This document shows, one piece after another, positions 1-8,207 of a stretch of DNA of 64,000 nucleotides. A program made the position numbers and the translations under genes. Below the pieces are notes generated by a model, which was not told the origin of the DNA, did not search any database, and was given only the letters and a program-made list of their open reading frames with translations. How positions within the stretch are numbered: position 1 is the stretch's first letter; every line of letters starts with the position of its first letter. Source of the DNA: Paenibacillus melissococcoides (GTDB lineage Bacteria > Bacillota > Bacilli > Paenibacillales > Paenibacillaceae); NCBI GenBank assembly GCA_944800085.1, contig CALYLO010000006.1:248001-312000 (forward strand), given 5' to 3'.

Positions 1-341
1 GCCTGTGCATCGAGCGGGTCTATGATCTGGACGGTTCGCCGTATATCCACTTCACTCATTATTTGTCGCATCAGGCCGGAGCGCTCGATCTGTCGGAACT
101 GGACGGTCAGTCGCTGTATGAATGGCTGGAGGAGCAGGATATCGAACTCGGCCAGTATAAGGACGAGTTCGCCGTGGCGACGGCGCCGCCCGCGGCCAGG
201 GCGGTGCTTGGCGTAGGAGCGGACGTGCCGCTCTTGCGGCGCTCCCGGTATTCTTATGACGTGAACGGCACGCTGATCGAATATAGCGTAGGGTATTACT
301 ATACGGCTCTTCATTCTTATGTCGTGAATTACGACGGCTAA
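1..341 (+). CDS. GntR-family transcriptional regulator, C-terminal part (UTRA domain)
   Basis: The frame enters from the left edge (first full codon at 3) and gives 112 residues before TAA at 339-341. The residues match the ligand-binding UTRA domain of HutC-type GntR regulators: a pattern like RVYDLDGSPYIHFTHYL and a final strand reading YSVGYYYTALHSYVVNY. The DNA-binding winged helix lies outside the window. UTRA regulators sense small sugar phosphates or amino acids and usually repress a neighbouring operon, so the PTS-like cluster that follows is a natural but unproven target. An intrinsic terminator follows closely. Confidence 0.85.
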   Translation, partial: LCIERVYDLDGSPYIHFTHYLSHQAGALDLSELDGQSLYEWLEEQDIELGQYKDEFAVATAPPAARAVLGVGADVPLLRRSRYSYDVNGTLIEYSVGYYYTALHSYVVNYDG

Positions 342-383
342 CAGGGCTTGCGCTGCACGCCTTGGGTGAATGATGGGGCCAGG

Positions 384-442
384 CAGAAGCCGCTCTTCGT
401 GCTGCCACCGGGCAGCGCGGACGGAGCGGCTTCTGTCTTTTT
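384..442 (+). terminator. Intrinsic terminator after the GntR gene
   Basis: A perfect 12-bp inverted repeat (CAGAAGCCGCTC at 384-395, complement at 424-435) encloses a smaller hairpin and is followed by TCTTTTTG. It separates the regulator from the HPr-led cluster. The rest of 342-654 holds no gene I can support. Confidence 0.8.
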
Positions 443-654
443 GCTGTCCGCCTCGGCGTCTGCCTTCTGTTGCTCCAGCGCTTCGTCCGCGCCTCTCGGG
501 AGATGATCAATTGGCCTCCCGATGAACAGTGCAAGAGGTTGTATCTTGGCAGCGCCCTGAATTTGCGATACCGTTAAAGCAGGGACTAAGAACATATCGC
601 GGCGGTTGCGGTCTCATTGATGTAGATCAAGACTGCGCACAGGAGGGACACATC

Positions 655-915
655 ATGGATAAGCAGGTCACGATCGCGAATCCGCTCGGGATTCATTCCA
701 GGCCGGCCGGAGCGTTAATGAGAGAAGCGAAAGCGTTCCCATGCGATATTCGGCTCATTAAAGGCGAGAAGGCGGCGAACGCCAAGAGCATTGTCGGCAT
801 TTTGTCATTATCGCTGCAGCAGGGCGATCGGGTGATCGTCGAAGCGAATGGCGAGCAAGAAGCGGAAGCGGTGGAGGTGCTCGCGGCGGTGCTGGGGTCG
901 ATATTGGAGGCATGA
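655..915 (+). CDS. HPr-family phosphocarrier protein
   Basis: An 86-residue protein of normal HPr length. It keeps the active-site histidine region GIHSRPAG near residue 15 and the regulatory-serine region NAKSIVGILSL near residue 46. HPr accepts phosphate from enzyme I and passes it to sugar-specific EIIA or to PRD regulators. ATG 655 is preceded by AGGAGGG at 641-647. No enzyme I or HPr kinase is nearby, so this is probably a dedicated paralogue that phosphorylates the adjacent PRD regulator and/or the PTS-like DUF proteins downstream, rather than the general PtsH. The spacing suggests one operon with the following gene. Confidence 0.88.
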   Translation: MDKQVTIANPLGIHSRPAGALMREAKAFPCDIRLIKGEKAANAKSIVGILSLSLQQGDRVIVEANGEQEAEAVEVLAAVLGSILEA

Positions 916-982
916 TGGATTCGTGTCCTTAGCAGGCGATAAGGAGTGATGCGGTATCACACTGTCAACGCGTTCTCGCAGC

Positions 983-2902
983 TTGCTTAAGAAGTTGATG
1001 TTCGCAAATACGCCGCTCCACATTAAAGAATTGGCCGCCATGTACGAGGTGAGCGAGCGATCGATCAAGTACGATCTGGAATCGATTCGCATGTGGTTGA
1101 AGGAGCAGGGGATGCCGCTGCATTCAAGTCCAAGCAAAGGGATATGGCTTGAATGCGGCCATGCGGCGCAGACGGCGCTGCTTCAGAGGCTGGACGAAGC
1201 GGGGGAAGGCGTCTTCATTAGCCAGCAGGAGCGGATCGCCTGCCTCATACTTGATTTGCTTCTCTGCAATGAACCCATCCCTATCGGGCGGTTCTGCAAG
1301 CGGTACGATGTTACCCGCAATACGATTGTGTCGGATGTGGCGCTGGCAGAGAACCTTCTCTCGGAACACCGGCTTGCGATCGAGCGGACGCGGCGTGGCC
1401 TCAAGCTGAAGGCTGGCGAGCAGGAGCGGCGTGCCGTATTGGAAAACGTTATTTATGAGCAACTGGATCAAGCCGATATGCTGCAAATCGTTCAGGGCGT
1501 CGCGCTGCGGAAGAAGCCGGACACGTTCGCCGTCTATATGTTGGATCGCTTGCTTGAGTCCGTTGTCGACGTGAATATGCTGTTCTTGCTGGTAGCGAAC
1601 ATCGTGCAGGATATCGAGCGGGAGCTTGGGGCAACGTTGTCTGATCGCGTCATGATCGGGGTTTTTATCCGGCTGTGCATTGCCATTCAGAGATGCCGAT
1701 CGGCAAGCGGTTCAGGTTACCCGCTGCCGGCGGATTGTGCCGACGCCCCGCAGACCAGACTGATGATTCATTCGATTATTCGAACGAGACTGAAGCCATT
1801 GTCGGAACGGTATTCGCTGGCCTTGACGGACGGCGATGTGTGGTTCATCGGCTTGCAAGCGGAAGGGCTCGCTGCTCCCCAAGCCCAAGGGGGACAGCAA
1901 CAGCCGCTTCCCGATGTGTATATGCTCACGATGGAGCTGATTCGGCATGTGGAGCGAGAGATGCAATTCCCGCTTCAAGACAACCCGGATTTGCTGAATA
2001 GTCTGTTCGCACATATGTCGAGCCGCATCTCGAAGCACAGCCTGGGGGTTGTCGACCCGAATCCGCTGACGAAGGATGTGATGTTGAAGTACAAGACGAT
2101 GTTCCGGCATGTCAAGGCGGCGTGCACGCACGTGCTCCGTGAACATCAGATTTTCCTGACCGATGCGGATATTGCGTTCATTGTGCTGCATTTCCAGACG
2201 GCGTATGAGCGCCGGATCGATCAGCACCGGTGGAGAGCGCTGGCCGTGTGCGGCACAGGGAGGGGAACGGCCCAACTGCTCACTACCATTATCGAGAGCG
2301 AGTTGAAGCATATCCGGTTCGTCGCCACTTGCTCGGTGATGGATGTCAAGAAGGTGCTGCAGAACATCGAAGTCGATTTGATCATTAGCAACTTGCCTGT
2401 ACCGGCCGAAGTTCCGGTCGTCGTCGTCCATTCGATTCCGGGAGCCAGGGATTTCGAGGCGATTCGAATGCAGCTTGGCCGGTTGAATCGCGGCGCGGCA
2501 CGCACGGAGCGCATCGGCGATGCGAATCCTTCGTATGATGCGAGGCTGGAAAGCCGGATTCGCGATGTGATCTATACAGGCTATGAATTGTCGAGAGCCG
2601 TCATCGCGCGCTTCAAGCGCTATCTGTCGGAGGAGCGGGAGGAAGGGCTGCGGCTTCACCTTATGTTCATGGTGAACCGCGCCGCATGCGGCCGCTCCTT
2701 CGCGGGCAGCAAGGAGCTTCCGATATTGGATGAAGCGCAGCGGGCGATGAAGGAAGAGATCGAACAGATGCTTAGAGAACGAAATGTAAGCGCTTCAGAG
2801 GAAGAGATTTTTGCCATTCTCAAATATTTGGAACCGTGTAACGACAACTTGAATGATGGAGAGCGATCAGCAGATGGACAGAGTCGAACGAATTCTTCAT
2901 GA
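983..2902 (+). CDS. PRD-containing BglG/MtlR-type transcriptional regulator with EIIB-like domain
   Basis: About 640 residues. From the TTG at 983: end of an N-terminal HTH (IKELAAMYEVSERSIKYDL), a second HTH near residues 85-140 (FCKRYDVTRNTIVSDVALA), PRD segments around 170-400, and an EIIB-like P-loop with cysteine near residue 423 (VCGTGRGTAQLL). A further PRD-like tail follows. PRD regulators are switched by HPr/EII-dependent histidine phosphorylation. The start is problematic: open sequence upstream of 983 encodes the expected LSTRSRSLLKKLM N-terminus but has no ordinary start. ATG 949, which has a good AAGGAG, is one base out of frame. The gene overlaps the next by 50 bases. Confidence 0.85.
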   Translation: MLKKLMFANTPLHIKELAAMYEVSERSIKYDLESIRMWLKEQGMPLHSSPSKGIWLECGHAAQTALLQRLDEAGEGVFISQQERIACLILDLLLCNEPIPIGRFCKRYDVTRNTIVSDVALAENLLSEHRLAIERTRRGLKLKAGEQERRAVLENVIYEQLDQADMLQIVQGVALRKKPDTFAVYMLDRLLESVVDVNMLFLLVANIVQDIERELGATLSDRVMIGVFIRLCIAIQRCRSASGSGYPLPADCADAPQTRLMIHSIIRTRLKPLSERYSLALTDGDVWFIGLQAEGLAAPQAQGGQQQPLPDVYMLTMELIRHVEREMQFPLQDNPDLLNSLFAHMSSRISKHSLGVVDPNPLTKDVMLKYKTMFRHVKAACTHVLREHQIFLTDADIAFIVLHFQTAYERRIDQHRWRALAVCGTGRGTAQLLTTIIESELKHIRFVATCSVMDVKKVLQNIEVDLIISNLPVPAEVPVVVVHSIPGARDFEAIRMQLGRLNRGAARTERIGDANPSYDARLESRIRDVIYTGYELSRAVIARFKRYLSEEREEGLRLHLMFMVNRAACGRSFAGSKELPILDEAQRAMKEEIEQMLRERNVSASEEEIFAILKYLEPCNDNLNDGERSADGQSRTNSS

Positions 2903-3236
2903 CATTCCTGCCAAGACGAGGGCAGACCAAGATGAATTGGGAGAGCTGCGGCCCATGCTTCACTGCCTGCTGGCAGGCAGTGAAGGGATTGGCTTGCCGC
3001 TGACGGATGACCGACTGCTCGTCATTGCCATTCATTTGCTCGGGTTCGCGCGCAGACGGAAGCAAGGAGAGTCACTGCCCGAGCTGGAGGAATCGATGTT
3101 GGACGAGGTCACTCCGGAACTGGTACAGCTAAGTCAACGCACGCTGCGAAGTTACGGGGAGCTCGCAGAGCAAGCGATTGATGATGCGGAAGTTTTTTAT
3201 TTGACGGTTCATTTCGAAGCGGCCAGGAATCAATAA
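2853..3236 (+). CDS. Small PRD-domain protein
   Basis: 127 residues (120 if translation begins at ATG 2874, which has GGAGAG at a better distance). The pattern HCLLAGSEGIGLPLTDDRLLVIAIHLLGFARR and the closing YLTVHFEAARNQ fit a single PTS regulation domain without any DNA-binding part. Stand-alone PRD proteins accompany SFCGS/DUF4310-4312 clusters in Firmicutes. Its start lies inside the end of the larger PRD regulator, implying translational coupling. A role as a phosphorylation-state partner of that regulator is inference. Confidence 0.7.
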   Translation: MMESDQQMDRVERILHDIPAKTRADQDELGELRPMLHCLLAGSEGIGLPLTDDRLLVIAIHLLGFARRRKQGESLPELEESMLDEVTPELVQLSQRTLRSYGELAEQAIDDAEVFYLTVHFEAARNQ

Positions 3237-3251
3237 GAAGAGGTGAATACG

Positions 3252-3617
3252 ATGGAGAACAAAGTGAAAGTCGTGATTGGAGATCGTCTGGGGAAAGGAC
3301 AGCAAGTGGCGAAGGGAGTAGAGGCGGCCGGCGGGGAGGCGATCCTGATCCCGGGCGTCGGGGCGGACATGAAGGTCGGCGACGTGATGCACGCGGAGCA
3401 AGCGGACTTCGGCATCTCGTTCTGCGGCAGCGGGGGAGCCGGAGCGGTTACGGCCAATACGAAATATAAGTATCCGATGGAGTTCGGCCTTCGTTCCATT
3501 GATGCGGGCGTTACGGCCATTCGGGAAGGCAAGAAGGTGATTGGCTTCGGCTTCATGGATGTGGAGGAACTGGGCCGAAGGCTGACAGAAGCTTATATTC
3601 AGCAATATAGGGGGTGA
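3252..3617 (+). CDS. Glycine-rich SFCGS-family protein (EF_0830 type)
   Basis: 121 residues from ATG 3252, preceded by AAGAAGAGG; an in-frame GTG at 3243 is less likely. The family signature ISFCGSGGAG is present with Cys58. The fold is probably Rossmann-like, opening VKVVIGDRLGKGQQVAKGVE. The biochemical role of the family is unknown. A single conserved cysteine followed by a Gly/Ser loop recalls the phosphorylated cysteine loop of PTS EIIB domains, and with HPr and PRD neighbours a soluble phosphotransfer role is my inference. It is tightly packed before the DUF4312 gene (6 bases apart). Confidence 0.85.
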   Translation: MENKVKVVIGDRLGKGQQVAKGVEAAGGEAILIPGVGADMKVGDVMHAEQADFGISFCGSGGAGAVTANTKYKYPMEFGLRSIDAGVTAIREGKKVIGFGFMDVEELGRRLTEAYIQQYRG

Positions 3618-3623
3618 GGCGGC

Positions 3624-3962
3624 ATGTTCGACGTATGGGAGCAGAAGATCGAGATCGAAGGGAAGGGAGATTCCAAGGCCGCAGCATTCCAGCAGGCGCT
3701 CTCCGCCATGAAGACGAAGCTCGCGCGGGAAATTCCCGATGTGCTGCTTCAGATTGAGCCGCAAAATGTCGAAGTGCTGTCGGCGAAGGAGACCCGCTAT
3801 ATGGAACGGTTTCTGGGGCTGTTTTTTCCGAGAGTGAGGGCGCGTTACGAGATTCGAGTCCGCATCCATATGAAAATCCGCGCCGTAAAGCTGGACGAAA
3901 TTGCGTTCGAGCAGCAGACCGAATCTTTGTCCCCGCCCCAGCGCATTCTTCATCTGCGGTAG
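3624..3962 (+). CDS. DUF4312-family protein
   Basis: 112 residues, soluble, alpha/beta in composition, opening MFDVWEQKIEIEGKGDSKAAAF. It matches by content and position the DUF4312 (EF_0831) member that always travels with SFCGS, DUF4311 and DUF4310 proteins. Function is unknown. ATG 3624 follows GGGGTGAGG. It sits between the SFCGS gene and the membrane genes, the place an EIIA/EIIB-like component would take in a PTS operon, but no catalytic histidine can be assigned from sequence alone. Confidence 0.8.
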   Translation: MFDVWEQKIEIEGKGDSKAAAFQQALSAMKTKLAREIPDVLLQIEPQNVEVLSAKETRYMERFLGLFFPRVRARYEIRVRIHMKIRAVKLDEIAFEQQTESLSPPQRILHLR

Positions 3963-4009
3963 TACGGTAAGCAGCTTGCAAGCATTACATCCGAGTGGGG
4001 AGGATTCCG

Positions 4010-4798
4010 ATGGAAACCGTTACGATTATTGTGGAATCTATCATTATCGGTCTGTTGGTCGGGTATGGCGTTGGGGCTGGCGCGGCGCGCATGTTCCACG
4101 CCCCGAAGGTGCAAGGCATGGGAGCGTTCCGCACTTTCGGCGAGTTGAATGCATGCGAAGGCGACCCCGTGGCGCACTTCTCTTTCGGACTCGGCTTTCT
4201 GTTCAACGCATGGGCGTCCGTTGTCGGCGCGGGCGGACTGACGCAGGATGTGGATCACCGCATCATTCCGAACTGGTCGGCCGCGCTCCTGATGATTCGC
4301 AATAAAAATGTGGAGGATACGCTGCACAATCCGAAGAAAATGGCGTATGCCGGAGCGCTGGTCGGCGCTATCCTCGTGCCTCTGTTGAATTCCACGGCCG
4401 CAGCCATTCCGGCATCGCTGCAAGCCGTTGCGACCCAAGTGCTGGTGCCGGCGGCGAATTGGCTTATTAATCCGATTATGCCGATCGTGTTCTGGACGGC
4501 GGCAATGGACGCCGGCAAGCGCCCGGGCTTATGGGCGACAGTGCTGGGCGGATTCGCTCACATGATTATGGGCAATGCCGTGCCGGGGCTTGTGCTGGGG
4601 ATACTGGTCGGCAAAGGCTTGGACGACAGCGGCTGGAACCGCATTACGAAGACGCTTGTCGCGGCGATTGTGCTATTATTCACATTGAGCGCTTTCTTCC
4701 GCGGCTTCGATGTTCAACTCCTCCACAGCTTGCATGTGGAGAACATTCCGCAGTGGCTCATTGATCTGCATGCATTTTTCGGATCGGAGGTTCGTTAA
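4010..4798 (+). CDS. DUF4311-family integral membrane protein
   Basis: 262 residues from ATG 4010, with GGGGAGG six bases upstream; an in-frame GTG at 3995 is not needed. Long hydrophobic stretches (VTIIVESIIIGLLVGYGVGAG, PIMPIVFWTAAMDAGKRPG, ITKTLVAAIVLLFTLSAFF) predict a polytopic membrane protein. It corresponds to the EF_0832 (DUF4311) family, always paired with DUF4310. It ends one base before the DUF4310 start, so the two membrane proteins are probably made in equal amounts and form one complex. A permease role is inferred from topology and context. Confidence 0.82.
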   Translation: METVTIIVESIIIGLLVGYGVGAGAARMFHAPKVQGMGAFRTFGELNACEGDPVAHFSFGLGFLFNAWASVVGAGGLTQDVDHRIIPNWSAALLMIRNKNVEDTLHNPKKMAYAGALVGAILVPLLNSTAAAIPASLQAVATQVLVPAANWLINPIMPIVFWTAAMDAGKRPGLWATVLGGFAHMIMGNAVPGLVLGILVGKGLDDSGWNRITKTLVAAIVLLFTLSAFFRGFDVQLLHSLHVENIPQWLIDLHAFFGSEVR

Positions 4799-4799
4799 C

Positions 4800-5450
4800 A
4801 TGGAGACGGCAAAACAAGGCTTTTGGTATTCGGAATGGGCGTTCGTCTGGTTTGTCGCCTGCTTGTCTTCCGGTATTTTTGCGGGGACGCATCTCTATTA
4901 TGTCTATCATGTGGGCGCATTCAATGATATTGCGATTGTGGCGCTGCTGGAGGCGGGCATGAAGGGCGGCAGTTATGGCGCGGCCGCAGCCTTCGGCGCA
5001 AGCTTCTTGTTCGCCCGCATTCTCGAGGGCCCGCTCGTTGGGATTTTGGATATCGGCGGCGCGCTGCAGACGGGTCTCGGCATCGGCGTCCCGGCATTGA
5101 TGCTCGGGGCTGGCATTACCGCTCCGCTAACTTCGTTTCCGCTCGCGCTCGTAACGGGAGCCGGGCTGGGCGCCCTTGTCGGTTCGGTCATTATTATGAT
5201 CCGCAAATTTACGATTAACGCGGCGAATTCCACCTTCGGCGCGGACGTCATGATGGGAGCAGGCAACGCCGCAGGCCGTTACTTGGGGCCGCTCATCGTC
5301 ATATCGGCCGTCATGGCCTCGATTCCGGTCGGGATCGGCGCGACGATCGGCGCAGGCATTTTTTATTACTTCAAAAAGCCGATTGCCGGCGGCGCGATTA
5401 TTGGCGCCATGGTTCTGGGCGCGCTATTCCCCATTGCTGCCGCTTCGTGA
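4800..5450 (+). CDS. DUF4310-family integral membrane protein
   Basis: 216 residues from ATG 4800, with CGGAGG upstream. It is very rich in Gly/Ala with several membrane spans, including PLTSFPLALVTGAGLGALVG and a glycine-rich C-terminal half. It corresponds to EF_0833 (DUF4310). Glycine-rich polytopic partners in pairs are reminiscent of EIIC/EIID in mannose-type PTS, although no homology is visible by eye. It is the last gene of the cluster; the aldolase, ammonia-lyase-like and amidohydrolase genes that often accompany these families elsewhere are absent here and could only lie left of the window. Confidence 0.82.
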   Translation: METAKQGFWYSEWAFVWFVACLSSGIFAGTHLYYVYHVGAFNDIAIVALLEAGMKGGSYGAAAAFGASFLFARILEGPLVGILDIGGALQTGLGIGVPALMLGAGITAPLTSFPLALVTGAGLGALVGSVIIMIRKFTINAANSTFGADVMMGAGNAAGRYLGPLIVISAVMASIPVGIGATIGAGIFYYFKKPIAGGAIIGAMVLGALFPIAAAS

Positions 5451-5547
5451 AGCCGGTGCATGAAGGCCATGCCTCATTGAACCGGATGTCTCTCCGCTGG
5501 GGAGAAGCGGGCAGGATGAGCGCATGAAGAACTTCCGCTCAAATGAC

Positions 5548-5586
5548 GAAGAACCACGTTCTCAAGGCGTGGTTCTTCTCTACTTC
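5548..5586 (+). terminator. Intrinsic terminator of the PTS-like cluster
   Basis: An 11-bp perfect stem GAAGAACCACG (5548-5558) pairs with CGTGGTTCTTC (5568-5578) and is followed by a pyrimidine-rich TCTACTTCC tail. It closes the HPr-to-DUF4310 operon. Confidence 0.75.
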
Positions 5587-5635
5587 CCACCGGGAGATAT
5601 TTTCACAGAAGAATAATATTTCATGTGTTTCATGC

Positions 5636-5664
5636 TTGACATCGGATGTTAGATAGGCTATACT
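5636..5664 (+). promoter_or_regulatory. Sigma-A-type promoter of tRNA-Leu
   Basis: TTGACA (5636-5641), 17 bases, TATACT (5659-5664). It lies 58 bases before the tRNA and is close to consensus, as expected for stable RNA genes. Confidence 0.75.
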
Positions 5665-5721
5665 AATGATTGTTGAGGCGATGTTAACGACTTTGACAGG
5701 AATATTACATAACATGCATAT

Positions 5722-5808
5722 GCGGTCATGGCGGAATTGGCAGACGCGCTAGATTCAGGTTCTAGTGGGGTAACACCCGTGGAGGTTCGAGTCCTCTTGA
5801 CCGCACCA
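5722..5808 (+). tRNA. tRNA-Leu (anticodon CAG)
   Basis: The 7-bp acceptor stem GCGGTCA / TGACCGC carries discriminator A and an encoded CCA. The anticodon stem-loop CTAGA-TTCAGGT-TCTAG gives anticodon CAG. There is a long variable arm typical of class II leucine tRNAs and a T-arm reading GAGGTTCGAGTCCTC. It is a single tRNA with its own promoter and terminators. Confidence 0.95.
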
Positions 5809-5824
5809 TACTTAGTAACCATTG

Positions 5825-5849
5825 AACCCTTTGTGATAAGGGTTTTTCT
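5825..5849 (+). terminator. tRNA-Leu terminator
   Basis: Stem AACCCT (5825-5830) and AGGGTT (5839-5844) followed by TTTTC, 17 bases after the tRNA CCA end. Confidence 0.7.
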
Positions 5850-5915
5850 TTATTTTGGGCTGGAACTCATCATTGGGCCAGGGTGGGGGGCCAGCGTTGG
5901 TGGAACATAGTCATA

Positions 5916-5941
5916 GCCCCGGAGCGTTCCGGGGCTTTTGA
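5916..5941 (+). terminator. Second strong hairpin after tRNA-Leu
   Basis: AGCCCCGGA (5916-5924) pairs with TCCGGGGCT (5929-5937) around a 4-base loop, followed by TTTTG. It probably backs up the tRNA terminator. Confidence 0.75.
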
Positions 5942-5999
5942 TTCCCTTGCACACGGAATCGGTTATGGGCGCATCCTAAGACCGTGATTGGGACTTGAC

Positions 6000-6365
6000 T
6001 TAACGAGGGCTTAATGTATAGGTTTCGCCCAACGCATTTATCCCCGTAAAGGTATCTTTCCACCCGGACTTTTCTACTTGAGCTTTGACCCCTTTTGCAA
6101 TCTCTTCATAGAATTGAACCTGCTTTTTATTGTATTTCGGATTGTCATGTGGATTGGGAGTGATTTTATACGTGTGACTCCCCGGATTGAATGTGATTCC
6201 CCTATTTTTTCCAAAAGATTCTTCGATGTATTTGTACTTTTCGTTGTTGATTGTGATTGTGCCGCTTACCCCTTTAGCTTCTACATTTGCGGCAGAGAAT
6301 GGGAAGACAAGGGAAACAATAGCAAAAAACAGAGTTAACGACAAGGAAAAAAATCTTTTTTTCAT
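6000..6365 (-). CDS. Small secreted protein of unknown function
   Basis: 121 residues from the ATG at 6365, with AAGGAGG just upstream on the minus strand. Residues 1-32 form a classical Sec signal peptide: a KKR basic start, a long hydrophobic core and a likely cut after NVEA. The mature part is Lys/Asn/Tyr-rich (GTITINNEKYKYIEESFG) with no cysteines and no recognisable domain. Base composition is AT-richer than the neighbouring operons, suggesting accessory origin. The 320 bases upstream (6366-6686) hold only AT-rich promoter-like sequence and a hairpin. Confidence 0.7.
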   Translation of the reverse strand: MKKRFFSLSLTLFFAIVSLVFPFSAANVEAKGVSGTITINNEKYKYIEESFGKNRGITFNPGSHTYKITPNPHDNPKYNKKQVQFYEEIAKGVKAQVEKSGWKDTFTGINALGETYTLSPR

Positions 6366-6629
6366 TGTAACATCCTCCTTCAATAATTTATAGTTCATTT
6401 ACGATAGCGACAGTATACGGTTCTCGCCTTTTCACCTCTCCATCGTTTCTTTTTTGTTGCTATCGTTAGGACTATCAAGAACGTTTTCATTTAACGGAAT
6501 AAAATTACTTTATCTGTAAATTATTGTATCATTAATTGCATGGAAAAATTCCAATAAATTTAAATTATCTCATTTTCTTCAGTTCTTTAGCCAAGTTTTG
6601 GTGCCGTTGATTTCGCCGATGAATAACAA

Positions 6630-6668
6630 AAGAGCCGCGGGACTTCGTCCTCAACGGCTCTTCTCGAA
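6630..6668. terminator. Hairpin between the secreted-protein gene and the GNAT remnant
   Basis: AAGAGCCG (6630-6637) pairs with CGGCTCTT (6655-6662). A T-run is weak on both sides, so a role as a bidirectional terminator is tentative. Confidence 0.45.
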
Positions 6669-6686
6669 ACGTGCTTCAGCTTTATC

Positions 6687-7036
6687 TCATTCATATACCA
6701 TAACCCAATATTTTTCCCCCCCAGCCTCTCTTCTTTCACAACTTTTTTCCATCCTTTTTTTTATAAAACTTCATCGCGTTGTGATTTTTGGATACGCACT
6801 TCAAGCGTACGGGGGGATTCATTTGTGCTATGGAGGCATCCAGCAGCAGATGGCCAATACCCCTGCCTAAGAAATCGGGGTGAACAAATAAATTGTGAAT
6901 AAAGTTACCGGGCAAGTACAAGGAAGCGAACCCAAGGATATGATTATCCTCCTCGGCTAACAGGATATACAGGGTAATCTCTTTCCGTGGCTGCTTGAAT
7001 ATTCACAATTTTCACTCTCGCTTTCTTGATATCCAT
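6687..7036 (-). pseudogene. GNAT N-acetyltransferase, decayed
   Basis: Pieces of one acetyltransferase can be read in different frames. They are an N-terminal start (MDIKKARVKIVNIQAATERD from 7036), then the acetyl-CoA binding region HNLFVHPDFLGRGIGHLLLD with the R-x-x-G-x-G type loop, then NHNAMKFYKK, a GWKKVVKEERLGG piece and finally EKYWVMVYE before TGA at 6687-6689. Frame changes coincide with an 8-T run and a 7-C run on the plus strand. About 60 residues between the N-terminal piece and the binding region are missing. The protein cannot be made intact. Confidence 0.7.
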
Positions 7037-7157
7037 CTGTAAGCCTGCATATTATACTATACCGTCGTGAAGGGTAAGATGTAGAGTTGCTACAACGATT
7101 ATCATCAAGACAATGGTTTGGTTTTATGAAAACAAACATTGGGAGAGTGAATAAACT

Positions 7158-8102
7158 ATGGCAGAAGGGATGAAAAAGAAGATTATTCTTGACTGTGATC
7201 CGGGACACGATGATGCGATTGCCATTATGCTGGCTGCCAAGGACCCCATTTTTGACTTGCTGGCTATAACGGTTGTGGCGGGAAATCAAACTCTGGAGAA
7301 AACGGCCAGGAATGCTGTAGATATCTGCTCCTATCTTGATATCAGTGATGTGCCGATTGCGGCCGGCATGGCTGAGCCAATGATCAGAAAGCAGGTAATA
7401 GCCGATGCGATTCATGGTGAAACAGGGTTAGATGGTCCGAGCTTTGGTGAACCCACTCTTGAATTGGATACACGGCATGCGGTAGATCTTATCATTGAGC
7501 TGCTTATGAACTCGGATGGGGATATAACATTAGTACCGACCGGTCCGTTAACGAATATCGGAATGGCTATTCGCAGAGAACCGAGAATCGTGCCTAAAAT
7601 TAAAGAAATCGTATTGATGGGCGGCGCATATCAGCTTGGAAACGTAACCCCGGCGGCAGAGTTTAATATTTATGCGGACCCGGATGCGGCACATGTTGTT
7701 GTTACATGCGGCAGACCGATCGTTATGATTGGGCTTGACCTTACCCGCCAAGCGTTGGTTGTAAAAAGCATGATGGACCGCATTGCCAGTCTGAATAATA
7801 AAGCCTCTAAGCTTTTCGTTGAAATCATGTCTTGGGTGGGGGAAAGGCAGAAGGAAATATACGGCTGGGAGGGCCCGCCCCTGCATGATCCAACGACATT
7901 AATCTACCTGATGGACCCATCCATTATTCAAACCAAACCTATGCATGTGGCGGTTGAACTGAGAAGCGAGGCATGCTATGGGCGAACACTGTGCGATTAC
8001 TTTGGCATTACGGGGGAAAAACCGAATGCAGAGGTGGCGGTGAAGCTGGATTTCGCAAAATTTGAAGATGCCGTTTACGAGACATTGAAGCTATACTCAT
8101 AA
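7158..8102 (+). CDS. Nucleoside hydrolase (RihA/B/IunH family)
   Basis: 314 residues, full length for the family. The Ca2+-binding signature is present near the N-terminus (LDCDPGHDDAIAIMLAA), as are the AEFNIYADPDAA segment and the catalytic-site HDP (PPLHDPTTLIY, about residue 245). These enzymes split ribonucleosides into ribose and base for salvage. It is a cytoplasmic enzyme with no signal peptide. The start ATG 7158 has a weak site; an ATG four codons later is possible. It is a single gene with no nucleoside transporter beside it. Confidence 0.88.
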   Translation: MAEGMKKKIILDCDPGHDDAIAIMLAAKDPIFDLLAITVVAGNQTLEKTARNAVDICSYLDISDVPIAAGMAEPMIRKQVIADAIHGETGLDGPSFGEPTLELDTRHAVDLIIELLMNSDGDITLVPTGPLTNIGMAIRREPRIVPKIKEIVLMGGAYQLGNVTPAAEFNIYADPDAAHVVVTCGRPIVMIGLDLTRQALVVKSMMDRIASLNNKASKLFVEIMSWVGERQKEIYGWEGPPLHDPTTLIYLMDPSIIQTKPMHVAVELRSEACYGRTLCDYFGITGEKPNAEVAVKLDFAKFEDAVYETLKLYS

Positions 8103-8160
8103 CCTGCAAAGCGCGAATACGATAACTATTGCATATTCCATGTTTACATGACGAGTTATA

Positions 8161-8194
8161 TAGGTTACTATTAACCTATGTTACAAGTAACCTA
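8161..8194. promoter_or_regulatory. Probable PadR operator (three TAACCTA half-sites)
   Basis: TAGGTTA (8161-8167) and TAACCTA (8172-8178) form a palindrome, and a third TAACCTA lies at 8188-8194, just upstream of the PadR-family gene's GAGGTGG. PadR regulators commonly bind such repeats and autoregulate. Confidence 0.6.
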
Positions 8195-8207
8195 ATGAGG
8201 TGGCTTT

